This document shows, one piece after another, positions 7,849 through 16,200 of a stretch of 64,000 nucleotides of DNA; position 1 is the first letter of the stretch, and every line of letters begins with the position of its first letter. Origin of the DNA: Seongchinamella unica (GTDB lineage: Bacteria > Pseudomonadota > Gammaproteobacteria > Pseudomonadales > Halieaceae); assembly GCF_004354085.1 (NCBI RefSeq), contig NZ_SMSE01000002.1, positions 930,001-994,000 of the forward strand. The letters are read 5' to 3'. The notes below the pieces were generated by a model. It was not told where the DNA came from, did no database searches, and saw only the letters and a list, made by a program, of their open reading frames with translations. A program made the translations under genes and the position numbers.

Positions 7849-8601
7849 CTAGTGCACCTCAACGGTGACCGGGATCCAGCGATTGAGAATATATTGCAGT
7901 GTGCCATTACCGCGCATCAGCTGCAGCGCCCTGTTCAGCTCTGCCGCCAGCGCGCCGTCTTCCTTGCGCACCGCCCATGCCAGCATTTCCTCGGTCAATG
8001 GTGCGTACAGACTGATCAGATCGTCATTGTCCATGCTGTTGGCCAGCTGCCAGCTGGTGGGAGCGTCATGAATGTACAGGTCGATCACGTCGCCGCGCAG
8101 TGCGGCAAAAGCCTCCTGGGTATTTTCAAATTGCCGGACCTGGGCGCCCTGTAACTCGCGCTCGGCAAAATCAGCACCGGTAGAACCGCGTTTCACGCCG
8201 ATTCTTACACCCTCGCGGTACACTGCCCAGGGCTGGGAATAACTGCCTATTTTGCTCTTGTGCATGATCGCCATCTGCCCCACCCGCAGATAGGAATCAG
8301 TAAACTGGACCTGGGCACTGCGCTCGGCGGTAACACTGAGTCCCGACATCAATACATCGACCTTGCCTGCCCTGAGTGCCGGCAGCAGTTGTTCCAGTGG
8401 AATTTCCACGATCTCCACCCGGCGTGAAAGTATCTCGCCAACGGCCTTGGCGTTGTCCGCCTCAATCCCGAGGTAGCGCCCGTCCTGCTTGAAATGCAGC
8501 GGTGGATAGTCGGCCGACATACCCACGCGCAGGGTCTCCGCTGCCATGGCCAGCGAGGTCAGGAGCAACAAACCGGCGGTTATCAGGATTTTGTTCAACA
8601 T
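7849..8601 (-). CDS. Periplasmic amino-acid-type solute-binding protein (SBP_bac_3)
   Basis: A 250-residue periplasmic binding protein. A signal peptide of about 20 residues ends at SLAMA-AET, followed by TLRVGMSADYPPLHF, the standard start of family 3 solute-binding domains. VDVLMSGLSVTAERSAQVQF and VRIGVKRGSTGADF are also typical. Such proteins bind polar amino acids or related small molecules and deliver them to ABC importers or sensor proteins. No permease or ATPase gene lies next to it, so it may be an orphan receptor or serve a transporter encoded elsewhere. The ligand is not predictable. Confidence 0.85.
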   Translation of the reverse strand: MLNKILITAGLLLLTSLAMAAETLRVGMSADYPPLHFKQDGRYLGIEADNAKAVGEILSRRVEIVEIPLEQLLPALRAGKVDVLMSGLSVTAERSAQVQFTDSYLRVGQMAIMHKSKIGSYSQPWAVYREGVRIGVKRGSTGADFAERELQGAQVRQFENTQEAFAALRGDVIDLYIHDAPTSWQLANSMDNDDLISLYAPLTEEMLAWAVRKEDGALAAELNRALQLMRGNGTLQYILNRWIPVTVEVH

Positions 8602-8702
8602 GGATATTCTCTTCGGGGTAGGTCACAGCCATCGGGACAGAAACTGTATCATTCCTGCCCCTCAGGCCAAGCAAAATTTATGCGCTTCGGTCACAAGCTG
8701 AC

Positions 8703-8731
8703 TTGGGCATACCCTTCCGGTGCCGTAGAAT
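8703..8731 (+). promoter_or_regulatory. Sigma70-type promoter candidate for the YbjN-like gene
   Basis: TTGGGC (8703-8708) and TAGAAT (8726-8731) are separated by 17 bp and lie about 30 bp before the YbjN-like start. The match is good at the -10 and moderate at the -35. Confidence 0.45.
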
Positions 8732-8761
8732 GGCAGCATTGCAAGCAATGGCGAACAACCC

Positions 8762-9232
8762 ATGACAGCCCCGGTTGCCCTGAACAGATCGATTATCGAA
8801 GGCTGGCTCGACGAAGCCCGGGTGGAATACTACACCTGTGATCGTTGCGAAGGCCTGCACCTGCAGTCCCTGCAGGACATCGAGGGTATTATCGACAGCC
8901 GCCTGTTTCTGGAACCCTGGGGCTTACTGCTCACCACCGAGCTGGAAATACGGCCGATGGCGCTACTGCCTCTGGCCGCAGACCTGGGAAGACTCAACAT
9001 GGACTACCCGGCGCTCAAGCTGTTCCAGGACGTGGTGGACGATGCCACGCCACAACTGGTGATCGCTGGCACCCAGCTCGCCGCCGCGGGACTGACACTG
9101 GAACAGTTTGCCACCTTCGTTGCCACCACCGTCGCGGCGACACGCCAGGTCAGCAACGAGTGCCGGCAGCTAAACTATCTGTTCGCCGAGGCAAGCCCCG
9201 GAGAGCACCCCGGCCCCACTGCCATCCACTAG
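8762..9232 (+). CDS. YbjN domain-containing protein
   Basis: A 156-residue cytosolic protein of the YbjN type (type III chaperone-like fold). It opens with SIIEGWLDEARVEYYTCDRCEGLHL, where the CxxC pair at about residues 26-29 is a feature of marine gammaproteobacterial forms, and continues with the YbjN-like core LFLEPWGLLLTTELEIRP. In Escherichia coli YbjN influences motility and stress responses, but the mechanism is unknown. Its stop codon overlaps the stop of the convergent SDR gene at a CTAG palindrome (9229-9232). Function here is not defined. Confidence 0.7.
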   Translation: MTAPVALNRSIIEGWLDEARVEYYTCDRCEGLHLQSLQDIEGIIDSRLFLEPWGLLLTTELEIRPMALLPLAADLGRLNMDYPALKLFQDVVDDATPQLVIAGTQLAAAGLTLEQFATFVATTVAATRQVSNECRQLNYLFAEASPGEHPGPTAIH

Positions 9233-10077
9233 CCGCTGCCGGGTCTGAAGTTGGCCAGGCCGAAGCGCCTGGCCATGGCCCGGTCGAACAGCGCGGTCGG
9301 TAACAGGCGCTTCAGCAGCACCAGATTGAAACTGCCCTTGCCTCCGCGAATCACCGCGGGCGGCTTCTGGCGCAGCAACTTGTCGACCACCGGCGCGACA
9401 AATTCGTCGGTCGGCGTCGCCCCCTGCTGTCCCGCCTGCGCCCGGGCCTGTATACCCACCTCGATAGGCTTGAACAGGGAGTCATCCGGTAAGCGGATTC
9501 CCTCCTCCGCATGGTCGCCGAAGGAGGAGCGCACTCCCCCTGGCTGAATGGTGACAGTGCGAATGCCAAACGGTGCCAGCTCCATGCGCAACGCGTCGGT
9601 CACAGAGTGCACACACGCCTTGCTGGAACAATAGGCGCCGGCAAACGGTGTGGTAAACAGGCCGACAATACTGCCGACATTCACCAGGTCTGCCACGCCA
9701 TGACTGGCCACGGCTTTACGCAGCAGGGGAATCGCAGCCCGGGTGACAGAGACCACCGAAATCACATTGGTTTCGTACTGGCGCCGCAAATCCTCCCGCT
9801 GCAGGTCGATCATGGCGCCCACCTGGGAAAATCCGGCGTTGTTGACCAGCATGTCCAGCTGCCCCGCCTCGTCCGCCACGGTTGCCATCGCAGCGGCGAT
9901 ACTGCTGTCATCGTTGACATCGAGGGCGAGCGTGCGCAGTCCGGCCTGGGCCAGATCCTGCAGGGTGTCTGGGCGGCGGGCGGTGGCGTAAACCTGCAGC
10001 CCCCTGCGGTGCAGTTCCAGGGCCAGACTACGGCCAATACCGCTGGAACAGCCGGTGATCAATACGGTTCGCGTCAT
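9229..10077 (-). CDS. Short-chain dehydrogenase/reductase (SDR)
   Basis: A 282-residue classical SDR using NAD(P). It has the cofactor motif TGCSSGIG near residue 8, NNAG at about residue 78, a catalytic Ser in VGSIVG, and the YCSSK active site (Tyr and Lys spaced by three). The C-terminal extension VIRGGKGSFNLVLLKRLLP is typical of SDRs that act on lipid-like alcohols. It is a likely hydroxy/keto interconverting enzyme of the surrounding lipid catabolism, but the substrate cannot be deduced. It is separated from the AraC-type gene by 166 bp holding a palindromic repeat. Confidence 0.88.
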   Translation of the reverse strand: MTRTVLITGCSSGIGRSLALELHRRGLQVYATARRPDTLQDLAQAGLRTLALDVNDDSSIAAAMATVADEAGQLDMLVNNAGFSQVGAMIDLQREDLRRQYETNVISVVSVTRAAIPLLRKAVASHGVADLVNVGSIVGLFTTPFAGAYCSSKACVHSVTDALRMELAPFGIRTVTIQPGGVRSSFGDHAEEGIRLPDDSLFKPIEVGIQARAQAGQQGATPTDEFVAPVVDKLLRQKPPAVIRGGKGSFNLVLLKRLLPTALFDRAMARRFGLANFRPGSG

Positions 10078-10146
10078 GGATGATTACTCCTGGTTAGTAA
10101 GGGCCTGTTCACACTCAATAGTACCTGTCCGGAAACTCGTCTTCTC

Positions 10147-10208
10147 GTCATTCCCGCGAACATAGCGACCCACTGCTGCCTCTGGGACCCCGCTTTCGCG
10201 GGAATAAC
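10147..10208. repeat. Extragenic inverted repeat (REP-like)
   Basis: ATTCCCGCGAA (10150-10160) and TTCGCGGGAAT (10195-10205) form a perfect 11-bp stem around a 34-nt loop. It is related in sequence to the palindrome at 1285-1304. It lies between the SDR and AraC-type genes. It may act as a transcript-stabilising or mobile palindrome; no transposase is near. Confidence 0.7.
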
Positions 10209-10243
10209 TGATTGGGAGCATGACCGGTGTTTCCGGATGCGCA

Positions 10244-11254
10244 CTACATCGTTTCCTGCCATTTCTCTTGCCGGGCCCAGTCGCGGGGGGATTTCCCATA
10301 CCAGCCACGGAAGCTGCGACTGAAGGCACTGAGTTCACTGTAGCCTAACACCATCGCCAGTTGGGTTAACTGCATATCACCTCGCCGCAGGTGGAAGATG
10401 GCGATCTCCCTGCGCACCCGTTCCAGAATATCGCGAAAGCTGCACTGCTCATTCTCCAGTCGTGACTGCAAGGTACGGGGGCTGGTGGCGAGAGTAGCCG
10501 CAACCCGCGGCAGAGAGCAATCCCCCGTGGGCAGAAGCGTGCGGATCATATCCTCCACCTGGCGCCCGGCAGATTTCGGCACCCGGCCCCGCGCCGTCAG
10601 GTAAGCGTCAAGGGCCAGCCGCAGTTCCTCACTCCGTCCCTGTAACGGCTGTGCCATCCAGTGCGCAGCGACCTCGACCTCCATGGCACTGGCGCCAAAA
10701 CTGATGCGCTTGCAGGGTAAGTCGGCATAGGGAGCGACATCCGCGGGCTCTGAATAGGGAAAAGACACGCTCTCAGCCTGGAAATCCGGCCCGCACAGCC
10801 GGCGCATGATATTGCTGGTCACTCCCGCGGCCACGTCAAACACCTGCCTTGAACCGGGCTGGTCGTTGCACGGCAACGCGTAACTGATGATACTGGCGTC
10901 GGGATGCCGCTGCATGCGGGCATGGCCGTAGGTATCGTGGATACTGTAGAAATGTTCCAGGGTTTCCCAGGCACTGCTGACCGTTTTCGCCTGGGTCATG
11001 GTGATACCAATCGTGCCCAGGGTCTCGGCATTGGAGGCGCGGGCCATCAGTAGCCCGAAATGCTCGGCTCCGGTTCGCTGTGCCGCCAGGTGCAGGAGCC
11101 GCATGTAGTTCCCGTAGGGAAGAAAGACACCCGGCAGGGTAAGCACCTCCGGGGCAACGTCCGCCTCACAGAGCAGTGAATTGACGTCAACGCCAAACGG
11201 GGCCGCGGTGTCAGCAAAATGTTCAAGAATGCCGCCGCGGATATAGGGCTTCAC
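10244..11254 (-). CDS. AraC family transcriptional regulator
   Basis: A 336-residue regulator with an N-terminal Arabinose_bd-type domain (about residues 20-205) and a C-terminal pair of helix-turn-helix motifs (about 235-330). The second HTH reads QLTQLAMVLGYSELSAFSRSFRGWYGKSPRDWAR, given here only as its pattern, the standard AraC signature. The family (OruR/ArgR-like) usually activates an adjacent or divergent catabolic gene in response to a small ligand. It is divergent from a ligase gene, and two AATTGTCAA direct repeats spaced 21 bp lie in the shared upstream region. It likely controls the ligase and possibly the downstream P450. Confidence 0.88.
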   Translation of the reverse strand: MKPYIRGGILEHFADTAAPFGVDVNSLLCEADVAPEVLTLPGVFLPYGNYMRLLHLAAQRTGAEHFGLLMARASNAETLGTIGITMTQAKTVSSAWETLEHFYSIHDTYGHARMQRHPDASIISYALPCNDQPGSRQVFDVAAGVTSNIMRRLCGPDFQAESVSFPYSEPADVAPYADLPCKRISFGASAMEVEVAAHWMAQPLQGRSEELRLALDAYLTARGRVPKSAGRQVEDMIRTLLPTGDCSLPRVAATLATSPRTLQSRLENEQCSFRDILERVRREIAIFHLRRGDMQLTQLAMVLGYSELSAFSRSFRGWYGKSPRDWARQEKWQETM

Positions 11255-11285
11255 GGCACGCTCCTCAACCCGGTAAACCTGCGTG

Positions 11286-11315
11286 AATTGTCAAAATAGC
11301 TTCGCAAATTGTCAA
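11286..11315. promoter_or_regulatory. Direct-repeat operator candidate for the AraC-type regulator
   Basis: AATTGTCAA occurs twice (11286-11294 and 11307-11315), with the starts 21 bp apart, two helical turns. AraC-family proteins bind half-sites in this arrangement. It lies 32 bp before the regulator start and 80 bp before the ligase start. Confidence 0.55.
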
Positions 11316-11395
11316 GCACAAAACTGAGAGCCACCTACAATGTCGCGACCAACGCCATACCTCAACAGATCTAATGCTAACAAGGAGTATCGCTG

Positions 11396-13033
11396 ATGAC
11401 CGCGCCCGTGAAATCCCCGCTGGAAATGTTCTACCAGTGGGAGCAGCAGACCCCGGACAAAATCTACCTGCGCCAGCCCAAACAACTGGAGTGGAAAGAG
11501 TACACCTGGCGCCAGGTCGCGGACCGGGTGCGCCGGATTGCCGGTTTCCTCAGGTCCAAAGACTACCCCGTCGGCAGCCGCATCGGCATCTGGTCGGCCA
11601 ACAGTATGGACTGGCCGATCGTCGATCTCGCCATCATGCTGGCCGGCCACATCAGCGTGCCCATTTACCCCGGCCAGGATGTGGAGTCCGCCAACTACAT
11701 CTTTAACCACGCCGAAGTCAGGCTGGTGTTTTGCGGGTCTTTCGACCAGGCTCCGCGGATTGACGAGGCTCTCGCCGAGGGCATGGAAACCGCAGGCATG
11801 CTCGGCTGCGCGATCGATGCGGATATCGACATGGCCTCTATTCTGGAACATTTTGAGCCCTTCACCGAATCCCCGGTGCCGGATCCTGAGGATATCTTCA
11901 CCATCATCTACACCTCGGGCACTACCGGTAATCCCAAGGGCGCCATGCATATGCACCAGACACCGGGCCATGTGGTTCCCGGCATTGTCCAGACCATGCG
12001 CATGAACGAGCAGCCCAACGAGTTTTTCTCCTTCCTGCCCATGTCCCACGCCGCCGAGCGTATCGTGGTCGAAATGAGCAGCCTGTACGCCAACGCGAGC
12101 ATTTCTTTCTCGGAAGGCCAACAGACCTTCGGCGACGAGATCCGCTCGGTGCAGCCCACCTTCTTTTTCGCGGTGCCAAGGCTGTGGGTGAAGTTCAAGG
12201 AAGGCATCGATGCCAAGATCCCCCCGGCGGCGCAAAAGGACCTGTCCGCCGAGCAAAAACAGGGCATCGCCCAGGCATTGGGCCTGAGTCGCGCCAGGTT
12301 TATCCTCACCGGCTCGGCCCCCTGCCCTACCGACGTCCAGGACTGGTTCCTGGCCATGGGTATTGCCCTGCGCGACGGCTACGGCATGACCGAAAACTTT
12401 ATTCACGGCATTGCCTGGAGCAAGGATGACTCACCGATCTCCGGCTGTGTCGGCCAGCCAATGGACGATTCGGTGCAGGTGCGTCTCTCCGACAGCGGCG
12501 AAATCCAGTTCAAGAGCAAGGGCCTGATGAAGGGCTACTACAAGAATCCGGAAAAAACCGCCGAAGTCTTCGATGATGGCTGGTATTGCACCGGAGATTC
12601 GGGCCGCTTCGACGAAAACGGCAACCTGTGGGTGACCGGCCGGGTCAGCGAGGTCTTCAAGACCACCAAGGGCAAGTTCATTGTGCCCATGAAGCTGGAG
12701 TCCAAGTTTGGCCGGAATCATAACCTGGCGCAGTTCTGTTGCATGGGCCACGGCATGGATGCCCCGATTATCCTGGTCACCCTGTCGGAACTGGGCCTGA
12801 GCCGCGACCGGGAAGAACTGCGCGCCGAACTGGCCGCGCTGCTGGAGGAGATAAATTCAGAAGTGCCGGCTCACGAGCGCATTTCCCATATCTTCGTCTG
12901 TGATGAATGGACGATCGAAAACGCCCTGCTGACGCCGACCATGAAGCTCAAGCGCAAGCAGATCGAGGATCATTACCGGGAACGGCTTCGCCAGCACATG
13001 AATTCGGACAACAGGGTGCAATTTCTCGCTTGA
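11396..13033 (+). CDS. Long-chain acyl-CoA synthetase (AMP-binding)
   Basis: A 545-residue adenylate-forming enzyme, activating a carboxylic acid to its CoA thioester. The P-loop IIYTSGTTGNPKGAMH is near residue 172, the GYGMTEN motif near residue 325, the GDSGRFDENGN motif near 395, and a catalytic Lys in the TMKLKRKQI segment. The long eukaryotic-like linker and the FPMSHAAERI-like stretch (SFLPMSHAAERI) place it with FadD15/long-chain types rather than FadD19. AAGGAG precedes ATG 11396. It is divergent from the AraC-type regulator and 216 bp upstream of the P450, so it could be part of the same regulon. Confidence 0.9.
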   Translation: MTAPVKSPLEMFYQWEQQTPDKIYLRQPKQLEWKEYTWRQVADRVRRIAGFLRSKDYPVGSRIGIWSANSMDWPIVDLAIMLAGHISVPIYPGQDVESANYIFNHAEVRLVFCGSFDQAPRIDEALAEGMETAGMLGCAIDADIDMASILEHFEPFTESPVPDPEDIFTIIYTSGTTGNPKGAMHMHQTPGHVVPGIVQTMRMNEQPNEFFSFLPMSHAAERIVVEMSSLYANASISFSEGQQTFGDEIRSVQPTFFFAVPRLWVKFKEGIDAKIPPAAQKDLSAEQKQGIAQALGLSRARFILTGSAPCPTDVQDWFLAMGIALRDGYGMTENFIHGIAWSKDDSPISGCVGQPMDDSVQVRLSDSGEIQFKSKGLMKGYYKNPEKTAEVFDDGWYCTGDSGRFDENGNLWVTGRVSEVFKTTKGKFIVPMKLESKFGRNHNLAQFCCMGHGMDAPIILVTLSELGLSRDREELRAELAALLEEINSEVPAHERISHIFVCDEWTIENALLTPTMKLKRKQIEDHYRERLRQHMNSDNRVQFLA

Positions 13034-13050
13034 GGCGACGGTACACGAGG

Positions 13051-13067
13051 CGGGCCTTCAGGGCCCG
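13051..13067 (+). terminator. Possible hairpin after the ligase gene
   Basis: CGGGCC and GGCCCG pair around a five-base TTCAG loop, 18 bp after the ligase stop. There is no T-run after it, so it is at best a weak terminator. Confidence 0.3.
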
Positions 13068-13193
13068 TCCTGCAAGCAGCACGGACCCGTTTTTCAACCT
13101 CGGCACCCGATCCGGTCGTTCAGGGCAACGAGGCCACTGTCGATGGCCTCCAGCGAGCGCAAACAAGCGGCCCCGGCCCGACCCATCCGGGCC

Positions 13194-13221
13194 TTGAAAC
13201 TAATGGCTATTAGTCTATAGT
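13194..13221 (+). promoter_or_regulatory. P450 promoter with a palindrome between -35 and -10
   Basis: TTGAAA (13194-13199) and TATAGT (13216-13221) are 16 bp apart. The inverted repeat CTAAT-GGCT-ATTAG (13200-13213) fills the spacer, the usual place for a repressor operator. The P450 start is 28 bp downstream. Confidence 0.5.
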
Positions 13222-13249
13222 ATGGCAAAAGACCCACCGGTATATCGCT

Positions 13250-14518
13250 ATGAACAAATGCCCCTTCGCCGATTTCCAGAACCTGATCGATCCGGACACC
13301 TACGCCAATGGCATGCCCTATGACGAGTTGGCCCGGATTCGCCGGTCAGGCCCCATACACTACATGGATGACCCCACGCGCGGGGTGCCCTACTGGCTGG
13401 TTACCGGGCGCGATGAAATCGACTTTATCTCGAAAAACCCGCAACTGTTTTCCAACGAGGCCCGCACCGCCCTGGCCGATGAATTTACCCAGGAAGAGAT
13501 CGACAGCATACAGAGCAACATGACCATCAACATGGACCCGCCGCGGCAGATGAAGTCGCGCAAGATCGTGCGCGCCACCTTCACCCCCAGGGCAGTCGAC
13601 TCCTACGAGGCGCGCTTTCGTGAACACGCCAAAAACATCGTCGACAAGGTCGCCTCCCGGGGTGAATGCGAGTTCGTCGAGGAAGTGGCTGCGGAATTGC
13701 CTCTGCTGGCCATACTCGAGTTATGCGGCATCCCCGCGGAAGACCGCAAGGACTTCTTCGAATGGACCAACACCATGATGTTCAACCAGGACTCGGAGAT
13801 GGCCGTCGACCAGGAGGCGGCGCAAATCGCCTCCTTCCATGTCATCGAATACGCCATGAAACTGGCGGCCGAGCACAAGGACAACCCCAAGGACGACATC
13901 ATCGGCGCCCTGCTTCGTGGCACCGAACGCGAGGAAGGATTGAATGAAGACGAGTTTGTCTGGTTCTTCCTGATGCTGATTGCCGCCGGCAACGAATCCA
14001 CCCGTACGGTCACCAGCCACGGTATGCGCCTGCTGATGGACCACCCGGACCAGTTGGAGTACCTGGTGGAAAACCCGGACAGGATTCCGGGCGCCTGTGA
14101 AGAGATGCTGCGTTACAACACCGCCTTTATCCTCATGCGCCGCACCGCGATGGAAGATGTGGAAATTGCCGGCAAGCAGATCAGCAAAGGCGACAAGATC
14201 ATCCTCCACTACCACACGGTCAACCAGGACGAGAGCATTTTTGGCGAGGACGCGATGGCATTCGACGTGCGCCGCGCCGAGCGAATGCCCGACCTCTACA
14301 ACCAGCACCGTGCCTTCGGTATTGGCCAGCACTTCTGCCTGGGCACCCACCTGGCAAGACTGGAAATGCGGGTGATGTTCGAGGAGATCATACCGCGCCT
14401 GCGTCACCCGAAACTGGCCGGCCCGATCGAATACACCCGCTCCAGTCTGGTGAACGGCATCAAGCGCATGCCCATTACCTTCGACCCGGAAGTAAAGCAG
14501 GACGAGGCGGCGGCGTAA
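13250..14518 (+). CDS. Cytochrome P450 (CYP125/CYP142-like group)
   Basis: A 422-residue soluble bacterial P450 with all conserved motifs: I-helix AAGNESTR near residue 245, the ExxR pair in CEEMLR near 283, and the heme loop FGIGQHFCLG with Cys363 as thiolate ligand. These enzymes hydroxylate lipids using ferredoxin-delivered electrons; no ferredoxin gene is adjacent. The overall pattern resembles CYP125/142, which oxidise the terminal carbon of sterol side chains, and the neighbouring FadD19/Ltp/EchA19-like genes fit that. The family assignment is from memory and could also be a terpene or alkane hydroxylase. Its own promoter with a palindrome lies directly upstream. Confidence 0.87.
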   Translation: MNKCPFADFQNLIDPDTYANGMPYDELARIRRSGPIHYMDDPTRGVPYWLVTGRDEIDFISKNPQLFSNEARTALADEFTQEEIDSIQSNMTINMDPPRQMKSRKIVRATFTPRAVDSYEARFREHAKNIVDKVASRGECEFVEEVAAELPLLAILELCGIPAEDRKDFFEWTNTMMFNQDSEMAVDQEAAQIASFHVIEYAMKLAAEHKDNPKDDIIGALLRGTEREEGLNEDEFVWFFLMLIAAGNESTRTVTSHGMRLLMDHPDQLEYLVENPDRIPGACEEMLRYNTAFILMRRTAMEDVEIAGKQISKGDKIILHYHTVNQDESIFGEDAMAFDVRRAERMPDLYNQHRAFGIGQHFCLGTHLARLEMRVMFEEIIPRLRHPKLAGPIEYTRSSLVNGIKRMPITFDPEVKQDEAAA

Positions 14519-14713
14519 CTCCGCTTAGCGCCTGAAAGCCGGCCAACAACCCGGGTAAACCTTGTCCCGAGCGAGGCATCGGGCCTGCTACTGACCGCTG
14601 CGATGATCGTCGGGATGCCGCAATGTTAACACTGCCTATTGCCCGGGCAGCCATCGGCCAGTAGTATCGCCACCCGAACCTCCTCCACACAACGACGACC
14701 GGGGCGATTTACC

Positions 14714-15085
14714 GTGCAGCTACGCAGTTTCATGTCAGCCAAAATACACAAGGCGACCGTCACCGAAGCAAACCTGAACTACGTTGGCAGCATTACAATC
14801 GACGCTGAACTGCTGGACCGAACCGGCCTGCTCCCCAACGAAAAGGTCCTGGTGGTCAGCAACACCAGTGGCGCCCGCCTGGAAACCTATATCATCGAGG
14901 GTGAACGGGGCAGCGGCTACATCGGCGTTAACGGCGCTGCAGCCCACCTGATCGGTGAGGGCGAGGAAATTATCATCATCGCCTTCACCCTGGCCACCGA
15001 GCCGGTAGAACCGAAAGCGATTCTGGTCGACGCAAACAATCGTTTTGTATCAGACCTGACCGAGCAACAGGCCGCCTTCGCCTGA
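14714..15085 (+). CDS. panD: Aspartate 1-decarboxylase
   Basis: A 123-residue pyruvoyl enzyme that makes beta-alanine from L-aspartate for pantothenate and CoA synthesis. The autoprocessing site is visible as Tyr-Val-Gly25-Ser26, where Ser becomes the pyruvoyl group. KIHKATVTEANLNY precedes it and the family motif GVNGAAAH lies near residue 73. GTG 14714 is chosen because it puts the Gly-Ser site almost at the E. coli position (24-25); the later ATG would shorten the beta chain by six residues. The gene stands alone, preceded by about 195 bp of intergenic DNA. A role for CoA supply in this lipid-degrading context is incidental. Confidence 0.9.
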   Translation: MQLRSFMSAKIHKATVTEANLNYVGSITIDAELLDRTGLLPNEKVLVVSNTSGARLETYIIEGERGSGYIGVNGAAAHLIGEGEEIIIIAFTLATEPVEPKAILVDANNRFVSDLTEQQAAFA

Positions 15086-15197
15086 TCGACCTGGAACGGT
15101 GCCTCTGCATCCCGGGGCCGTTAGTATCAGCAATCGCAGCTTTGCGGGGAGTACAGACGGTTCCCTGATTTGACGGCAGCCCGCCAATCCATCACCT

Positions 15198-16121
15198 TCA
15201 GTGCGCGTTGCAACGATGAATTTCAATCGTTGCGTGAACGATAGCAAAATCACCGGGAATCAGCGACTTGTAATAGGCCGGCGACTGGGGCGCGTCACTG
15301 ACGATGGCGATTTCCGCCGCATAGATGCCATGACCGATAGACCACACATGGATATCGGTAACACGATCGGTTGAATCAGTTTCAATGGACGCTGTAACGG
15401 CGCCCGTCAGGTCGTCGCCTGCCTGGGCATCAAGCAATACCCGGGCGGTTTCCCTGATGAGGCCATAGGACCACCGGGCCACCAGCGCACCGCCAACGAT
15501 ACCCATCAGCGGGTCGAGCCAGTTTGCTCCCAGGTACTTGCCGGCCACCAGTGCACCGATTGCAAGCAGGGATGTGACCGCGTCCGCAAGCACATGCAGG
15601 TAAGCGGCACGAAGGTTATGGTCATGCCCATGGTGGTGGTCGTGCCCATGGTGATGGTCATGGGGAGTAGACAACAGTAACCAGGCGCTGCCCCCATTCA
15701 CCAGCAGGCCCACGAAGGCCACGATCAAGGCCTGGTCAAAGGATATCGGGATCGGGTTGATGAAGCGGTCGACACTTTCTATGACCATGAGCAGGGCAAA
15801 GCCCAGCAGCAACACCGCACTTGCAAAACCCGCGAGACTGTTGATTTTGCCGACACCGAATGAGAACCGTTGATCCGCCGCAAGCTTGCGGGACCACACG
15901 TAGGCGAGCACCGCGATACCCAGCGCCATGGCATGGGAACCCATGTGCAAGCCGTCAGCGAGCAGTGCCATGGAGCCGTAAACCAGACCCGCTGCGATCT
16001 CGACCACCATCATAACGGCGGTGACGATGACGATCAGCAGGGTGCGGCTCTCGCCCGGTCGTTTACGATCCTGGTTGAATACGTGTTCGTGGCGCCAGTC
16101 ATCCAGATGATCGGTGTGCAT
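15198..16121 (-). CDS. dmeF: CDF family divalent cation efflux transporter (DmeF-like)
   Basis: A 307-residue cation diffusion facilitator with six predicted membrane segments (from about residue 27 to 215) and a C-terminal cytosolic domain. The metal site shows as LLADGLHMGSH and HVLADAVTS (His/Asp pairs of TM2 and TM5). A His-rich loop HDHHHGHDHHHGHDH lies between TM4 and TM5 near residue 157. DmeF-type proteins export Co2+ and Ni2+ from the cytosol to the periplasm by proton antiport. A short N-terminal His/Asp stretch is also present. It converges with panD and shares the strand with the fnr-type gene. Confidence 0.88.
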   Translation of the reverse strand: MHTDHLDDWRHEHVFNQDRKRPGESRTLLIVIVTAVMMVVEIAAGLVYGSMALLADGLHMGSHAMALGIAVLAYVWSRKLAADQRFSFGVGKINSLAGFASAVLLLGFALLMVIESVDRFINPIPISFDQALIVAFVGLLVNGGSAWLLLSTPHDHHHGHDHHHGHDHNLRAAYLHVLADAVTSLLAIGALVAGKYLGANWLDPLMGIVGGALVARWSYGLIRETARVLLDAQAGDDLTGAVTASIETDSTDRVTDIHVWSIGHGIYAAEIAIVSDAPQSPAYYKSLIPGDFAIVHATIEIHRCNAH

Positions 16122-16200
16122 TCGGTAATCTCGCGATGGTGTCTGTGGTCAATACAGCAAAAGTCGCCGGTCAGCTATTGAGCGGTAAGACGTCGTACGG

